A stretch of 9,396 bases of DNA, taken from an uncultured Coriobacteriaceae bacterium. GTDB lineage: Bacteria; Actinomycetota; Coriobacteriia; Coriobacteriales; Eggerthellaceae. The DNA lies in contig USAB01000073.1 in assembly GCA_900552585.1 (NCBI GenBank), positions 1 through 9,396 of the forward strand, given 5' to 3'. Within the stretch, counting starts at the first letter, position 1, and each line of letters opens with the position of its first letter. Below, in pieces: positions 1 to 6,900 of this stretch. The notes under the pieces were generated by a model. That model did not search any database, was not told where the DNA came from, and saw only the letters and a list, made by a program, of their open reading frames with translations. Made by a program: the position numbers and the translations under genes.

Positions 1-1053
1 CGTGCGGTCGACATACGTCTCATCTCGGCCACGAACCGCAACCTGCAGGCCATGGTTTCCGAGGGCATTCACTCTATCGTCGACTCCGGCAACGCCATGC
101 TGGTGCTGTTCGGCATCCACCAGTCCCGGAAGGGCGCCGACGAGGACCATCCGTTCGGTCACGGTAAGGAGCTCTACTTCTGGACGCTGGTCGTTGCCGT
201 GCTGATCTTCGCCGTGGGCGGTGGCATCTCGCTCATGGAAGGCATCAACTACCTGCGCAGCATCACGCCGGAGACGCAGCTTTCCGACCCTACCGCAAAC
301 ATCATCATCCTATGCATCGCCGCCGTGATCGAAGGCGTTACGCTCTCCATCGCCATCCGCCAGTTCAACAAGGCGCGCGGAGACATGGGCCCGCTGGAAT
401 TCATCGGCTATGCGAAGGATCCCAGCCTGTACACGGTTGTGCTGGAGGACACGGCAGCCGAGACCGGCTTGCTGATTGCCTTCCTGGGCATCACGCTGTC
501 GCACGCGTTCAACAACCCCTACATCGACGGCATCGCATCTGTGCTCATCAGCCTGCTGCTGATGGCCGTGGCAAGCGTCCTGCTGATCGAGACGAAGAAG
601 CTGCTGGTGGGCGAGGGTTTGAACAAGCCCGAGACGCGCCGCATCATCGAGATCGTGGAAGCGAACCCGCACGTGGTGGACTGCGGCCGCGTGCTGACCA
701 TGTACATGGGTCCGCACCAGCTGCTGGTGACCATTGACGCGAACTTCAAACTGACGTCATCGGCGCACGACATCCTTGTGGCTGTCGATAACATCGAGGC
801 GGGCATTCGCAAGGAATTCCCTGACGCGACGCGCGTGTTCATCGAGGTGGAGAGCCTGAGGAACGTCCGCGAGCAGGCACAGGAGTTCGAGGAGATGGAG
901 TCCGATATCGAAGAGGAGCAGGAGCGCGACGAGGAACTGGCATCTGCCCAGGCCGATGACGCCTCCGAGCTGGATAACGCCTCTTCGGACGCCCCGAAGC
1001 CCGGCGACAAAGACGACGAGAAACTTCACGTGGGTCCGTTCACCGTGAAATAA
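1..1053 (+). CDS. Cation diffusion facilitator (CDF) family metal transporter, 5' end missing
   Basis: This is an inner-membrane exporter of divalent metal ions, of the proton-coupled CDF type. The frame is open from base 1. The residues before the first in-frame ATG (base 52) still match the family, so the true start lies upstream and 350 codons are visible. Counting from base 1, the TM2 metal-site motif H24-S-I-V-D28 is present. HPFGHGKELYFW at 50-61 opens TM3 (about 58-82). TM4 is about 100-122. TM5 carries EDTAAETG (149-156), and TM6 is about 176-202. A cytoplasmic dimerisation domain follows to about residue 289. The last 56 residues form an unusual acidic tail. The metal (Zn, Mn, Fe or other) cannot be decided from sequence. 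The gene ends at a TAA with a hairpin just downstream and is not obviously tied to its neighbours. Confidence 0.93.
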   Translation, partial: RAVDIRLISATNRNLQAMVSEGIHSIVDSGNAMLVLFGIHQSRKGADEDHPFGHGKELYFWTLVVAVLIFAVGGGISLMEGINYLRSITPETQLSDPTANIIILCIAAVIEGVTLSIAIRQFNKARGDMGPLEFIGYAKDPSLYTVVLEDTAAETGLLIAFLGITLSHAFNNPYIDGIASVLISLLLMAVASVLLIETKKLLVGEGLNKPETRRIIEIVEANPHVVDCGRVLTMYMGPHQLLVTIDANFKLTSSAHDILVAVDNIEAGIRKEFPDATRVFIEVESLRNVREQAQEFEEMESDIEEEQERDEELASAQADDASELDNASSDAPKPGDKDDEKLHVGPFTVK

Positions 1054-1069
1054 CGTCGAAGCAATTTTC

Positions 1070-1108
1070 GGCCCCTTTCGCCTGACGGCGGAGGGGTCGC
1101 CTTATTTT
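1070..1108 (+). terminator. Probable intrinsic terminator after the CDF gene
   Basis: The stem GGCCCC(T)TTCGCC / GGCGGAGGGGTC closes a TGAC loop, with one bulged T and two G-T pairs. It is followed by the T-rich stretch CTTATTTT. It lies 17 bases past the CDF stop and before the thioesterase ribosome site, so it should separate these two genes. The T tract is weak, so termination may be partial. Confidence 0.6.
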
Positions 1109-1141
1109 CCCATTCAGAGATACGACAAGGAAGGAATCCCC

Positions 1142-1531
1142 ATGGAAACAGGCATTACCGGCACCGGCTCTTTCGTTGTGAAAGAAGAGGATACGGCTTT
1201 GGCGCAGGGCAGCGGTACGCTGCGCGTGCTCGCAACACCGGCGTTGATCGCTCTGATGGAACGCACGGCTTGGCAGAGCGTGGCCGACCAGCTGGATGAC
1301 GGGCAGACCACGGTGGGCACCGCCATGGATATGGAGCACACGGCGCCCACGCCCGTGGGCATGACGGTGACGTGCGAGAGCAAGCTTGTGGGCGTCGACC
1401 GCCGTGCGCTCATGTTCGAGATCACGGCGCACGACGAGCGCGGCCCCGTGGCCACGGCCACGCACAGCCGCTTCATCGTTGACTCCGACCGGTTCCAGGC
1501 GAAGACGGACGCGAAGCTGCAGGCCGAATAA
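1142..1531 (+). CDS. FlK-like hotdog-fold thioesterase family protein
   Basis: This is a 129-residue single hotdog domain, the usual length for the fluoroacetyl-CoA thioesterase (FlK)-like family, and probably a cytosolic dimer. The region from TPALIALME through TTVG to EHTAPTPVG is diagnostic. T32, E40 and H66 are spaced exactly as Thr42, Glu50 and His76, the catalytic residues of FlK, and G59 matches Gly69. The position matching the fluorine-gating Phe36 is T26, so specificity for fluoroacetyl-CoA is unlikely. The family assignment suggests acyl-CoA hydrolysis or binding, but the substrate is unknown. The start is well supported: AAGGAAGGA (1127-1135) sits 6 bases before the ATG. The gene seems to be a single unit between two terminators, convergent with the UPF0210 gene. 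No promoter was identified with confidence in the 33 bases after the upstream hairpin. Confidence 0.85.
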   Translation: METGITGTGSFVVKEEDTALAQGSGTLRVLATPALIALMERTAWQSVADQLDDGQTTVGTAMDMEHTAPTPVGMTVTCESKLVGVDRRALMFEITAHDERGPVATATHSRFIVDSDRFQAKTDAKLQAE

Positions 1532-1636
1532 CGGCTGCGGCTGCGCTGAACCCGTGCCGCCGTATGCGGGTGCTTCGACGGCGCTGCGATTGCAACGCGT
1601 CCGTGCCGCCGACGCGCTGCGAACGGGAAAATGAGA

Positions 1637-1662
1637 AAAGCCCCCTCGTACGAGGGGGCTTT
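1637..1662. terminator. Bidirectional terminator: perfect 26-base palindrome
   Basis: AAAGCCCCCTCGT is followed directly by its exact reverse complement. The outer A and T runs give a short T tract on either strand. It lies between the converging thioesterase (stop at 1531) and UPF0210 (stop at 1739) genes, where it can end both transcripts. The rest of 1532-1738 holds no gene I can support; two 10-base CGTGCCGCCG copies (1553, 1602) are the only other pattern. Confidence 0.85.
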
Positions 1663-1738
1663 CGCATTGCCGCCGTAAAACCGGTCGGTCGTCCTCCGGC
1701 ATCGCCGCAGCGCACCGCAGCAACCGGACGCGGCGCGG

Positions 1739-3103
1739 TTAGTTCTTCAGCGAGTTGATGGGCGCGGGGAAGCGTCCGCCGCGATGCGCCAGCACGGAGC
1801 CGGCGTTCGTGTTCACCGGCATGACCGGTGCGCTGCCCATGAGGCCGCCGAATTCCAGCACGTCGCCCACCTTGTAGCCGATGGCGGGGATGACGCGCAC
1901 GGCCGTGGTCTTGTTGTTGATGATGCCGATGGCGCTTTCGTCGGCGATGATGCCGAAGATCGTCTCGGCGGTGGTGTCGCCGGGGATGGCGATCATGTCC
2001 AGGCCCACGCTGCAAACGCTCGTCATGGCCTCGAGCTTCTCCAGACACAGCGAGCCCTTCTCGGCTGCGCGGATCATGCCGGCATCCTCGGATACGGGAA
2101 TGAACGCGCCGGACAGGCCGCCAACGCTGCTGGATGCCATGACGCCGCCCTTCTTGACGGCATCGTTCAGCATGGCCAGCGCCGCCGTGGTGCCGGGGCC
2201 GCCGCACGTGCCGACGCCGATGTCCTCCAGGATGTCCGCCACGGAGTCGCCCACGGCAGGGGTGGGGGCCAGGCTCAGGTCCAGGATGCCGCGCGGGTAG
2301 CCCAGGCGCTTGCTGGCTTCGCGCGCCATCAGCTCGCCGGCGCGCGTGATCTTGAATGCCGTGGCTTTAATGGCCTCGGCGATCTGCGACCAGGTGGCGT
2401 CCTTCGGCATGCTCTTCAGCACGGCATGCACGACGCCGGGGCCGGACACGCCCACGTTGATGATCTCGTCGCCTTCGCCGGATCCGTGGAAGGCGCCCGC
2501 CATGAACGGGTTGTCCTGCACGGCGTTTGCGAACACCACCAGCTTCGCGCAGCCGTAGCACTTGTCATCTTGCGTGGTCTTGGCGGTTTCCAGCACGGTG
2601 TTCGCCATCAGCCAGACGGCATCCATGTTGATGCCGGCGCGCGTGGAGCCCACGTTCACGGAGGAGCAGACCAGGTCCGTGGTGGCCAGCGCCTCGGGGA
2701 TGGACGCGATGAGCTTGCGGTCCGCTTCGCCGATGTTCTTGTGCACGAGCGCTGTGAAACCGCCCACGAAGTTCACGCCCACCTCGCGCGCCGCCTTGTC
2801 CATGGCGCGGGCGATGGGGGACAGGTCCTCCGTTTCCGCGGCGCCGGCGATTTCGGCAATGGGCGTGACGGAGATGCGCTTGTTCACGATGGGGATGCCG
2901 TATTCGCGCTCAAGCTGCTGGGCCGTGGGGACCAGCTTCTCGGCAGCGGTGGTGATGCGGTCGTACACCTTGCGCGCCATGGCGTCCACGTTGGAATCCG
3001 TGCATCCGCGCAGGTTCAGACCCAGCGTGATGGTGCGGATGTCCAGGTTCTGCTCGGAGACCATGGATTGCGTCTCGGCGATTTCTTCAGGAGTGATCTG
3101 CAT
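1739..3103 (-). CDS. UPF0210 / DUF711 'PFL family' protein
   Basis: This is a complete 454-residue protein, the normal length for UPF0210 (about 450). The whole chain matches the family: NLDIRTITLGLNL (19-31), VCSSVNVGST (145-154), CAKLVVFANA (185-194), NPFMAGAFHG (198-207), VSGPGVV (219-225), GGLSGAFIPVSEDAGM (328-343), SVGLDMIAIPG (365-375) and INNKTTAVRVIPAIGY (395-410). Members have a fold compared to pyruvate formate-lyase, but no reaction is established. I see no RVxGY-type glycyl-radical motif near the C-terminus, so it should not be called a glycyl radical enzyme. In many genomes the gene follows a small ACT-domain protein; here upstream lies only the divergent TetR regulator. The ATG at 3103 has only a weak purine-rich site (GAAAGAAAG). 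A TATAAT box lies about 40 bases upstream on this strand. The product is probably cytosolic. Confidence 0.93.
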   Translation of the reverse strand: MQITPEEIAETQSMVSEQNLDIRTITLGLNLRGCTDSNVDAMARKVYDRITTAAEKLVPTAQQLEREYGIPIVNKRISVTPIAEIAGAAETEDLSPIARAMDKAAREVGVNFVGGFTALVHKNIGEADRKLIASIPEALATTDLVCSSVNVGSTRAGINMDAVWLMANTVLETAKTTQDDKCYGCAKLVVFANAVQDNPFMAGAFHGSGEGDEIINVGVSGPGVVHAVLKSMPKDATWSQIAEAIKATAFKITRAGELMAREASKRLGYPRGILDLSLAPTPAVGDSVADILEDIGVGTCGGPGTTAALAMLNDAVKKGGVMASSSVGGLSGAFIPVSEDAGMIRAAEKGSLCLEKLEAMTSVCSVGLDMIAIPGDTTAETIFGIIADESAIGIINNKTTAVRVIPAIGYKVGDVLEFGGLMGSAPVMPVNTNAGSVLAHRGGRFPAPINSLKN

Positions 3104-3140
3104 ATCGGTTCGCTTTCTTTCAGTTCAAGCTGTTCTCAGC

Positions 3141-3170
3141 ATTATAAGCGGTTGTGAATCTCGTTTGCAG
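3141..3170 (-). promoter_or_regulatory. Candidate promoter for the UPF0210 gene
   Basis: On the minus strand a perfect TATAAT occupies 3146 down to 3141. With a 17-18 base spacer the -35 region falls at 3164-3170 (TGCAAA or CTGCAA, a poor match to TTGACA). Transcription would start near 3134, leaving a leader of about 30 bases before the ATG at 3103. The weak -35 suggests dependence on a regulator or a moderate level. Confidence 0.55.
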
Positions 3171-3192
3171 GCGGCGGCGTTCTATTGCAAAC
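3163..3192. promoter_or_regulatory. Inverted repeat over both divergent -35 regions, candidate operator
   Basis: GTTTGCA (3163-3169) and its exact reverse complement TGCAAAC (3186-3192) are separated by 16 bases. One arm overlaps the -35 region of the leftward promoter and the other overlaps the -35 of the rightward promoter. The dyad lies between the UPF0210 and TetR genes, so a dimeric regulator bound here could control both. Binding by the adjacent TetR protein is inference. Confidence 0.4.
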
Positions 3193-3212
3193 ATCGACAA
3201 CCTCCCTATAAT
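3185..3212 (+). promoter_or_regulatory. Candidate promoter for the TetR-activase transcript
   Basis: TTGCAA (3185-3190) and a perfect TATAAT (3207-3212) are separated by 16 bases, a good sigma-70-type pair. The expected start is near 3219, giving a leader of about 60 bases before the TTG at 3278. No other convincing promoter was noticed ahead of the activase gene, which begins 15 bases after the TetR stop. Confidence 0.65.
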
Positions 3213-3217
3213 TCGTT

Positions 3218-3260
3218 ATTGAACACTATGTGCAATAGTTGACGCATTGTGCAATTGAAC
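3218..3260 (+). promoter_or_regulatory. Repeated words at the transcription start, candidate regulator sites
   Basis: TGTGCAAT occurs at 3229-3236 and 3248-3255, a 19-base period. ATTGAAC occurs at 3218-3224 and 3254-3260. Two small dyads overlap these: CTAT-GTGCA-ATAG (3226-3238) and ATTG-TG-CAAT (3246-3255). The cluster sits at or just after the predicted start of the TetR transcript, a classic place for repression. The core TGCAA is shared with the upstream inverted repeat. Confidence 0.4.
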
Positions 3261-3267
3261 GACGAAC

Positions 3268-3274
3268 GGAGAGG
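3268..3274 (+). promoter_or_regulatory. Ribosome binding site that selects the TTG start of the TetR gene
   Basis: GGAGAGG lies just upstream of the TTG at 3278, with GGAG ending 6 bases before it. The earlier in-frame TTG at 3239 lies within the candidate operator and has no purine-rich site ahead of it, so 3278 is preferred. Confidence 0.65.
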
Positions 3275-3277
3275 CAA

Positions 3278-3952
3278 TTGGAGACAGCGACCATCGAACG
3301 GCCCGTGGCAAGCGCCGTGCGGAAGGCGCCGGCGCCGCGCAAAGGCGCGCAGCGGACGCCCGATCGGCGCATCGCCCGTTCCCGGGCGGCATTGCGCCAG
3401 GCCATCATCGACTCCATGGAGGAATGCGGCTTCGAGGCCGTGACCGTGAACGACCTGTGCGCCCGCGCCGACGTGACGCGCGGCACGTTCTACAACCACT
3501 TCAAGGATAAGGAAGGGCTGCTGCAGTCCATCGAGGACGAGGTCATGGCCGGCTTGAACGGCTTCCAGGAGCGCATGTCCGCGCTCAGCCTGAGCGAGGT
3601 GGCCGCCTGCCTGATGGCGGACAAGCCGCTGCCGTTCCTGGTGGACCTGTTCGATTACCTGCGCTCTGAAGGCGCGTTCCTGCACGCCGTCATGGGGCCG
3701 GGCGGCGATATCCGCTTCGCCCCGCGCCTGCGCGACTCCGTGTGCACGTGCCTCGTGACGTCTATCCTGCACGAGCGCTACCGCACGGACCCCACGCCGT
3801 TCGTCGACTATTACGTATCTTTCTATGCGTCCGCCTATCTGGGAATCATCTCCCGTTGGATTGACCGGGGCATGGTGGAGAGCTCGGAGGACATGGCGCG
3901 CATCGCCGTCCGCCTGCTGTTCATCGAACCCGGCGAGTCCATCGAGCTGTAA
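3278..3952 (+). CDS. TetR/AcrR family transcriptional regulator
   Basis: This is a 224-residue DNA-binding repressor-type protein, initiated at TTG. After a basic, disordered-looking arm (residues 1-34, rich in Arg, Ala and Pro) comes the TetR helix-turn-helix at about 35-82. Its signature TVNDLCARADVTRGTFYNHFKDKEGLL (56-82) has the usual FYNHF recognition helix. The C-terminal ligand and dimer domain has the pattern FLVDLFDYLRSEGAF...YLGIISRWIDRGM, resembling the DhaS-type TetR C-terminal domain. The ligand is unknown. The stop overlaps the AAAGGAG ribosome site of the activase gene 15 bases downstream, so the two are probably co-transcribed. The regulator likely controls its own operon through the dyads upstream, and perhaps the divergent UPF0210 gene. 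If the TTG at 3239 were used instead, the protein would be 237 residues. Confidence 0.88.
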   Translation: METATIERPVASAVRKAPAPRKGAQRTPDRRIARSRAALRQAIIDSMEECGFEAVTVNDLCARADVTRGTFYNHFKDKEGLLQSIEDEVMAGLNGFQERMSALSLSEVAACLMADKPLPFLVDLFDYLRSEGAFLHAVMGPGGDIRFAPRLRDSVCTCLVTSILHERYRTDPTPFVDYYVSFYASAYLGIISRWIDRGMVESSEDMARIAVRLLFIEPGESIEL

Positions 3953-3967
3953 AGGAGCAAGGCCATT

Positions 3968-6900
3968 ATGACTGAGAACGAAACGAATGATCTGACCCCG
4001 GCCGAGCAGGGTGCCGTGGCCGCTGTGCGGCCCGTTCCCGTCGCCGGCGCTGCGGCGCAGGCGGCTTCTCCCGACGGGAGCACGCTCCATATCGGCATCG
4101 ATGTGGGATCAACCACGGTGAAATTCGCCATTCTGGACGCCCAGGGTAACGTGCTGTACTCCATCTACCGGCGCCATCATGCGGATGTCCGCGCCACGAT
4201 CGTGGAAGTCATGGAGGAGGCCTGCCGCGAGTACGGGGATAAGGTCATGACCATTGCCATCACCGGCTCCGGCGGCCTGCTGCTGGCGCAGTGGCTGGGC
4301 GTGCAGTTCGTACAGGAGGTCATCGCCTCGAAGACGGCGGTGGAGACGTTCATCCCGCAAACGGATGTTGCCATTGAGCTGGGCGGCGAGGACGCGAAGA
4401 TCATCTACTTCGACAACGGCATCGAACAGCGCATGAACGGCACGTGCGCCGGCGGCACGGGCGCTTTCATCGACCAGATGGCCGTGCTGCTGGACACGGA
4501 TGCGCCCGGCCTGAACAAGCTGGCCGCCGATGCCACGATGGTCTATCCCATCGCCAGTCGCTGTGGCGTGTTCGCGAAGACGGACGTGCAGCCGCTGCTG
4601 AACGAAGGCGCGCGAAAAGAGGATATTGCGGCGAGCATCTTCCAGGCCGTGGTTACGCAGACCATCTCCGGTCTGGCCTGCGGCCATCCCATCCGCGGCC
4701 ATGTGGCGTTTCTGGGCGGTCCGCTGAACTACCTGTCCGAGCTGCGTCGCCGTTTTTACCTGACGCTGAACCTGGATGAAGAGCATCGTATTGTGCCCGA
4801 GAACGCCCATCTGTTCGTGGCGGCCGGTTGTGCGCTTGCCGGTGCCGCCGATGCGAAGCCGGAGCGCTTGAACGACGTGCTCGAACGCCTGAAGGGCCTG
4901 GGCGACATCCAGGGCTCGGATGTCGAGCGCCTGGACCCGCTGTTCGCGAACGAGGCGGAGTACCGCGAATTCCACGAGCGGCATGCGAAGGAGCGCGTGG
5001 AGCGCGCGAACCTGGCCGATGCGCAGGGCACGGTGTTCCTGGGCATCGACGCCGGCTCCACGACGTTCAAGGCCGTGCTTATCGACGAGCAGGGCCGCCT
5101 GCTGTGGCGCACGTACGGCAACAACAAGGGCGACGTGTTGAACGCGGCGAAGAATGCCCTGAAGGAGATGTACGCCGCGCTGCCGCGGGATCCCGAGACG
5201 GGCAAGGCGAACGTGACCATCGGCCATGCCACCGTGACGGGCTACGGCGAGGGCCTGCTGCTGCAGGGCCTGTCCTGCGATTCCGGTGAGATCGAGACCG
5301 TGGCGCACATGCGCGGCGCGGATGAGATGCTGCCGGGCGTGGAGTTCATCCTGGATATCGGTGGCCAGGACATGAAGTGCATGCGCGTGAAGAACGGCGT
5401 GCTGGATTCCATCATGCTGAACGAGGCATGCAGCTCCGGCTGCGGATCGTTCATCGAGAGCTTCGCCAGCGGCCTGCAGCTTGAGATCGGCGACTTCGCG
5501 GAGACGGCCATTTCCTCGAAGCACCCCGTTGACCTGGGCAGCCGCTGCACCGTATTCATGAACTCGCGCGTGAAGCAGGCACAGAAGGAAGGCGCCACGG
5601 TCGGCGACATCGCCGCCGGACTGGCTATCTCCGTCGTGAAGAACGCGCTGTTCAAGGTTATCAAGCTGCGCGATGCCAGCGAGGTGGGATCGAAGGTCAT
5701 CGTGCAGGGCGGCACATTCCTGAACGACGCCGTGCTGCGCGCCTTCGAGCAGCTGGCGGGCGTGAACGCCGTCCGCCCGGACATCGCCGGCAACATGGGC
5801 GCCTACGGTGCCGCGCTGCTGGCGCATGACCGCTACAACGACGCCGTGTTTCGCCGCGAGCACGGCGAGGATGTGCCCGTCACGTCGTCGCTGCTGAGCG
5901 CCGAGGAGCTGGACGCGCTGCAGCCCACGCACCGCACCACGCGCTGCAAGGCCTGCTCGAACCACTGCCTGCTGACCATCAACGACTTCGGCAAGGACCC
6001 CGCCACCGGCAAGCACCGCCGCTTCATCACGGGCAACCGCTGCGAGAAGGGCGCCGGCCACGTGCAGGACGAGCTGAACAAGGTGCCGAACCTGTTCGAA
6101 TACAAGAGCCATCGACTGTTCGACTACAAGCCGCTGCCGCCGGAGGCCGCCCCGCGCGGCACCGTGGGCATCCCGCGCGTGCTGAACATGTTCGAGAACT
6201 ACCCGTTCTGGTTCACGTTCTTCACGAACCTGGGATTCCGCGTCATCCTGTCCGACCCGTCCACAAAGCACACGTATGAGGCCGGCATCGAGAGCATCCC
6301 GTCCGAGAACGCGTGCTATCCGGCGAAGATCAGCCACGGTCATATCATGAACCTGCTGGACAAGCACCCGGACTTCATCTGGATGCCGTGCAGCAAGTGG
6401 GAGCGCCAGGAGGACCCCACGGCGGGCAACCACTACAACTGCCCCATGGTGGCGTCGTATTCCGAGGCGCTGCGCCTGAACATCGACGAGCTGCGCACGT
6501 CCGACGTGGCGTTCCTGAACCCGTGGCTGCCCTACGACAAGAAGGCGAACCTGAAGGAACGCCTGTTCGTGGAGCTGGTGGAGAACAACCGCAACGTGAT
6601 GACGAAGCACGCGCCCGCCCCGACGCAGGAGGAGATTGACCGCGCCGTGGATTTGGCCTGGCGGGAAGACGAGCAGTTCCATGACGACATGCGCGCGAAG
6701 GGCGAGGAGACGCTGCGCTGGATGGAGGAGACGGGCACGCATGGCATCGTGCTGGCCGGCCGCCCGTACCACAACGACCCCGAGATCAACCACGCCATCC
6801 CCGAGCTGCTGACCGGCTTCGGCCTGGCCGTGCTGACAGAGGACTCCATCGCGCATTTGGGCACGCTGGAGCGCCCCATCCGCGTTGTGGACCAGTGGAT

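Noticed and set aside
2..205. A short plus-strand frame beginning at GTG near the window edge
   Set aside because: The frame starting at base 1 reads as CDF transporter through the same bases; this one is an out-of-frame shadow.
1553..1611. Two direct copies of CGTGCCGCCG, 49 bases apart, as a possible repeat element
   Set aside because: Ten-base GC-rich words recur easily by chance at this composition and no further copies or dyad accompany them.
1040..1723. A minus-strand open frame opposite the thioesterase gene
   Set aside because: It runs through two terminator hairpins and a gene with conserved catalytic residues and a good ribosome site; its composition is Arg/Ala/His-rich.
1784..3157. 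A 457-codon plus-strand open frame opposite the UPF0210 gene
   Set aside because: Same antisense register effect; the minus-strand protein matches a conserved family end to end, while this translation is His/Ala/Gly-rich noise.
3239..3277. An upstream TTG start extending the TetR protein by 13 residues
   Set aside because: It lies in the repeat cluster at the transcription start with no ribosome site ahead of it; the TTG at 3278 has GGAGAGG.
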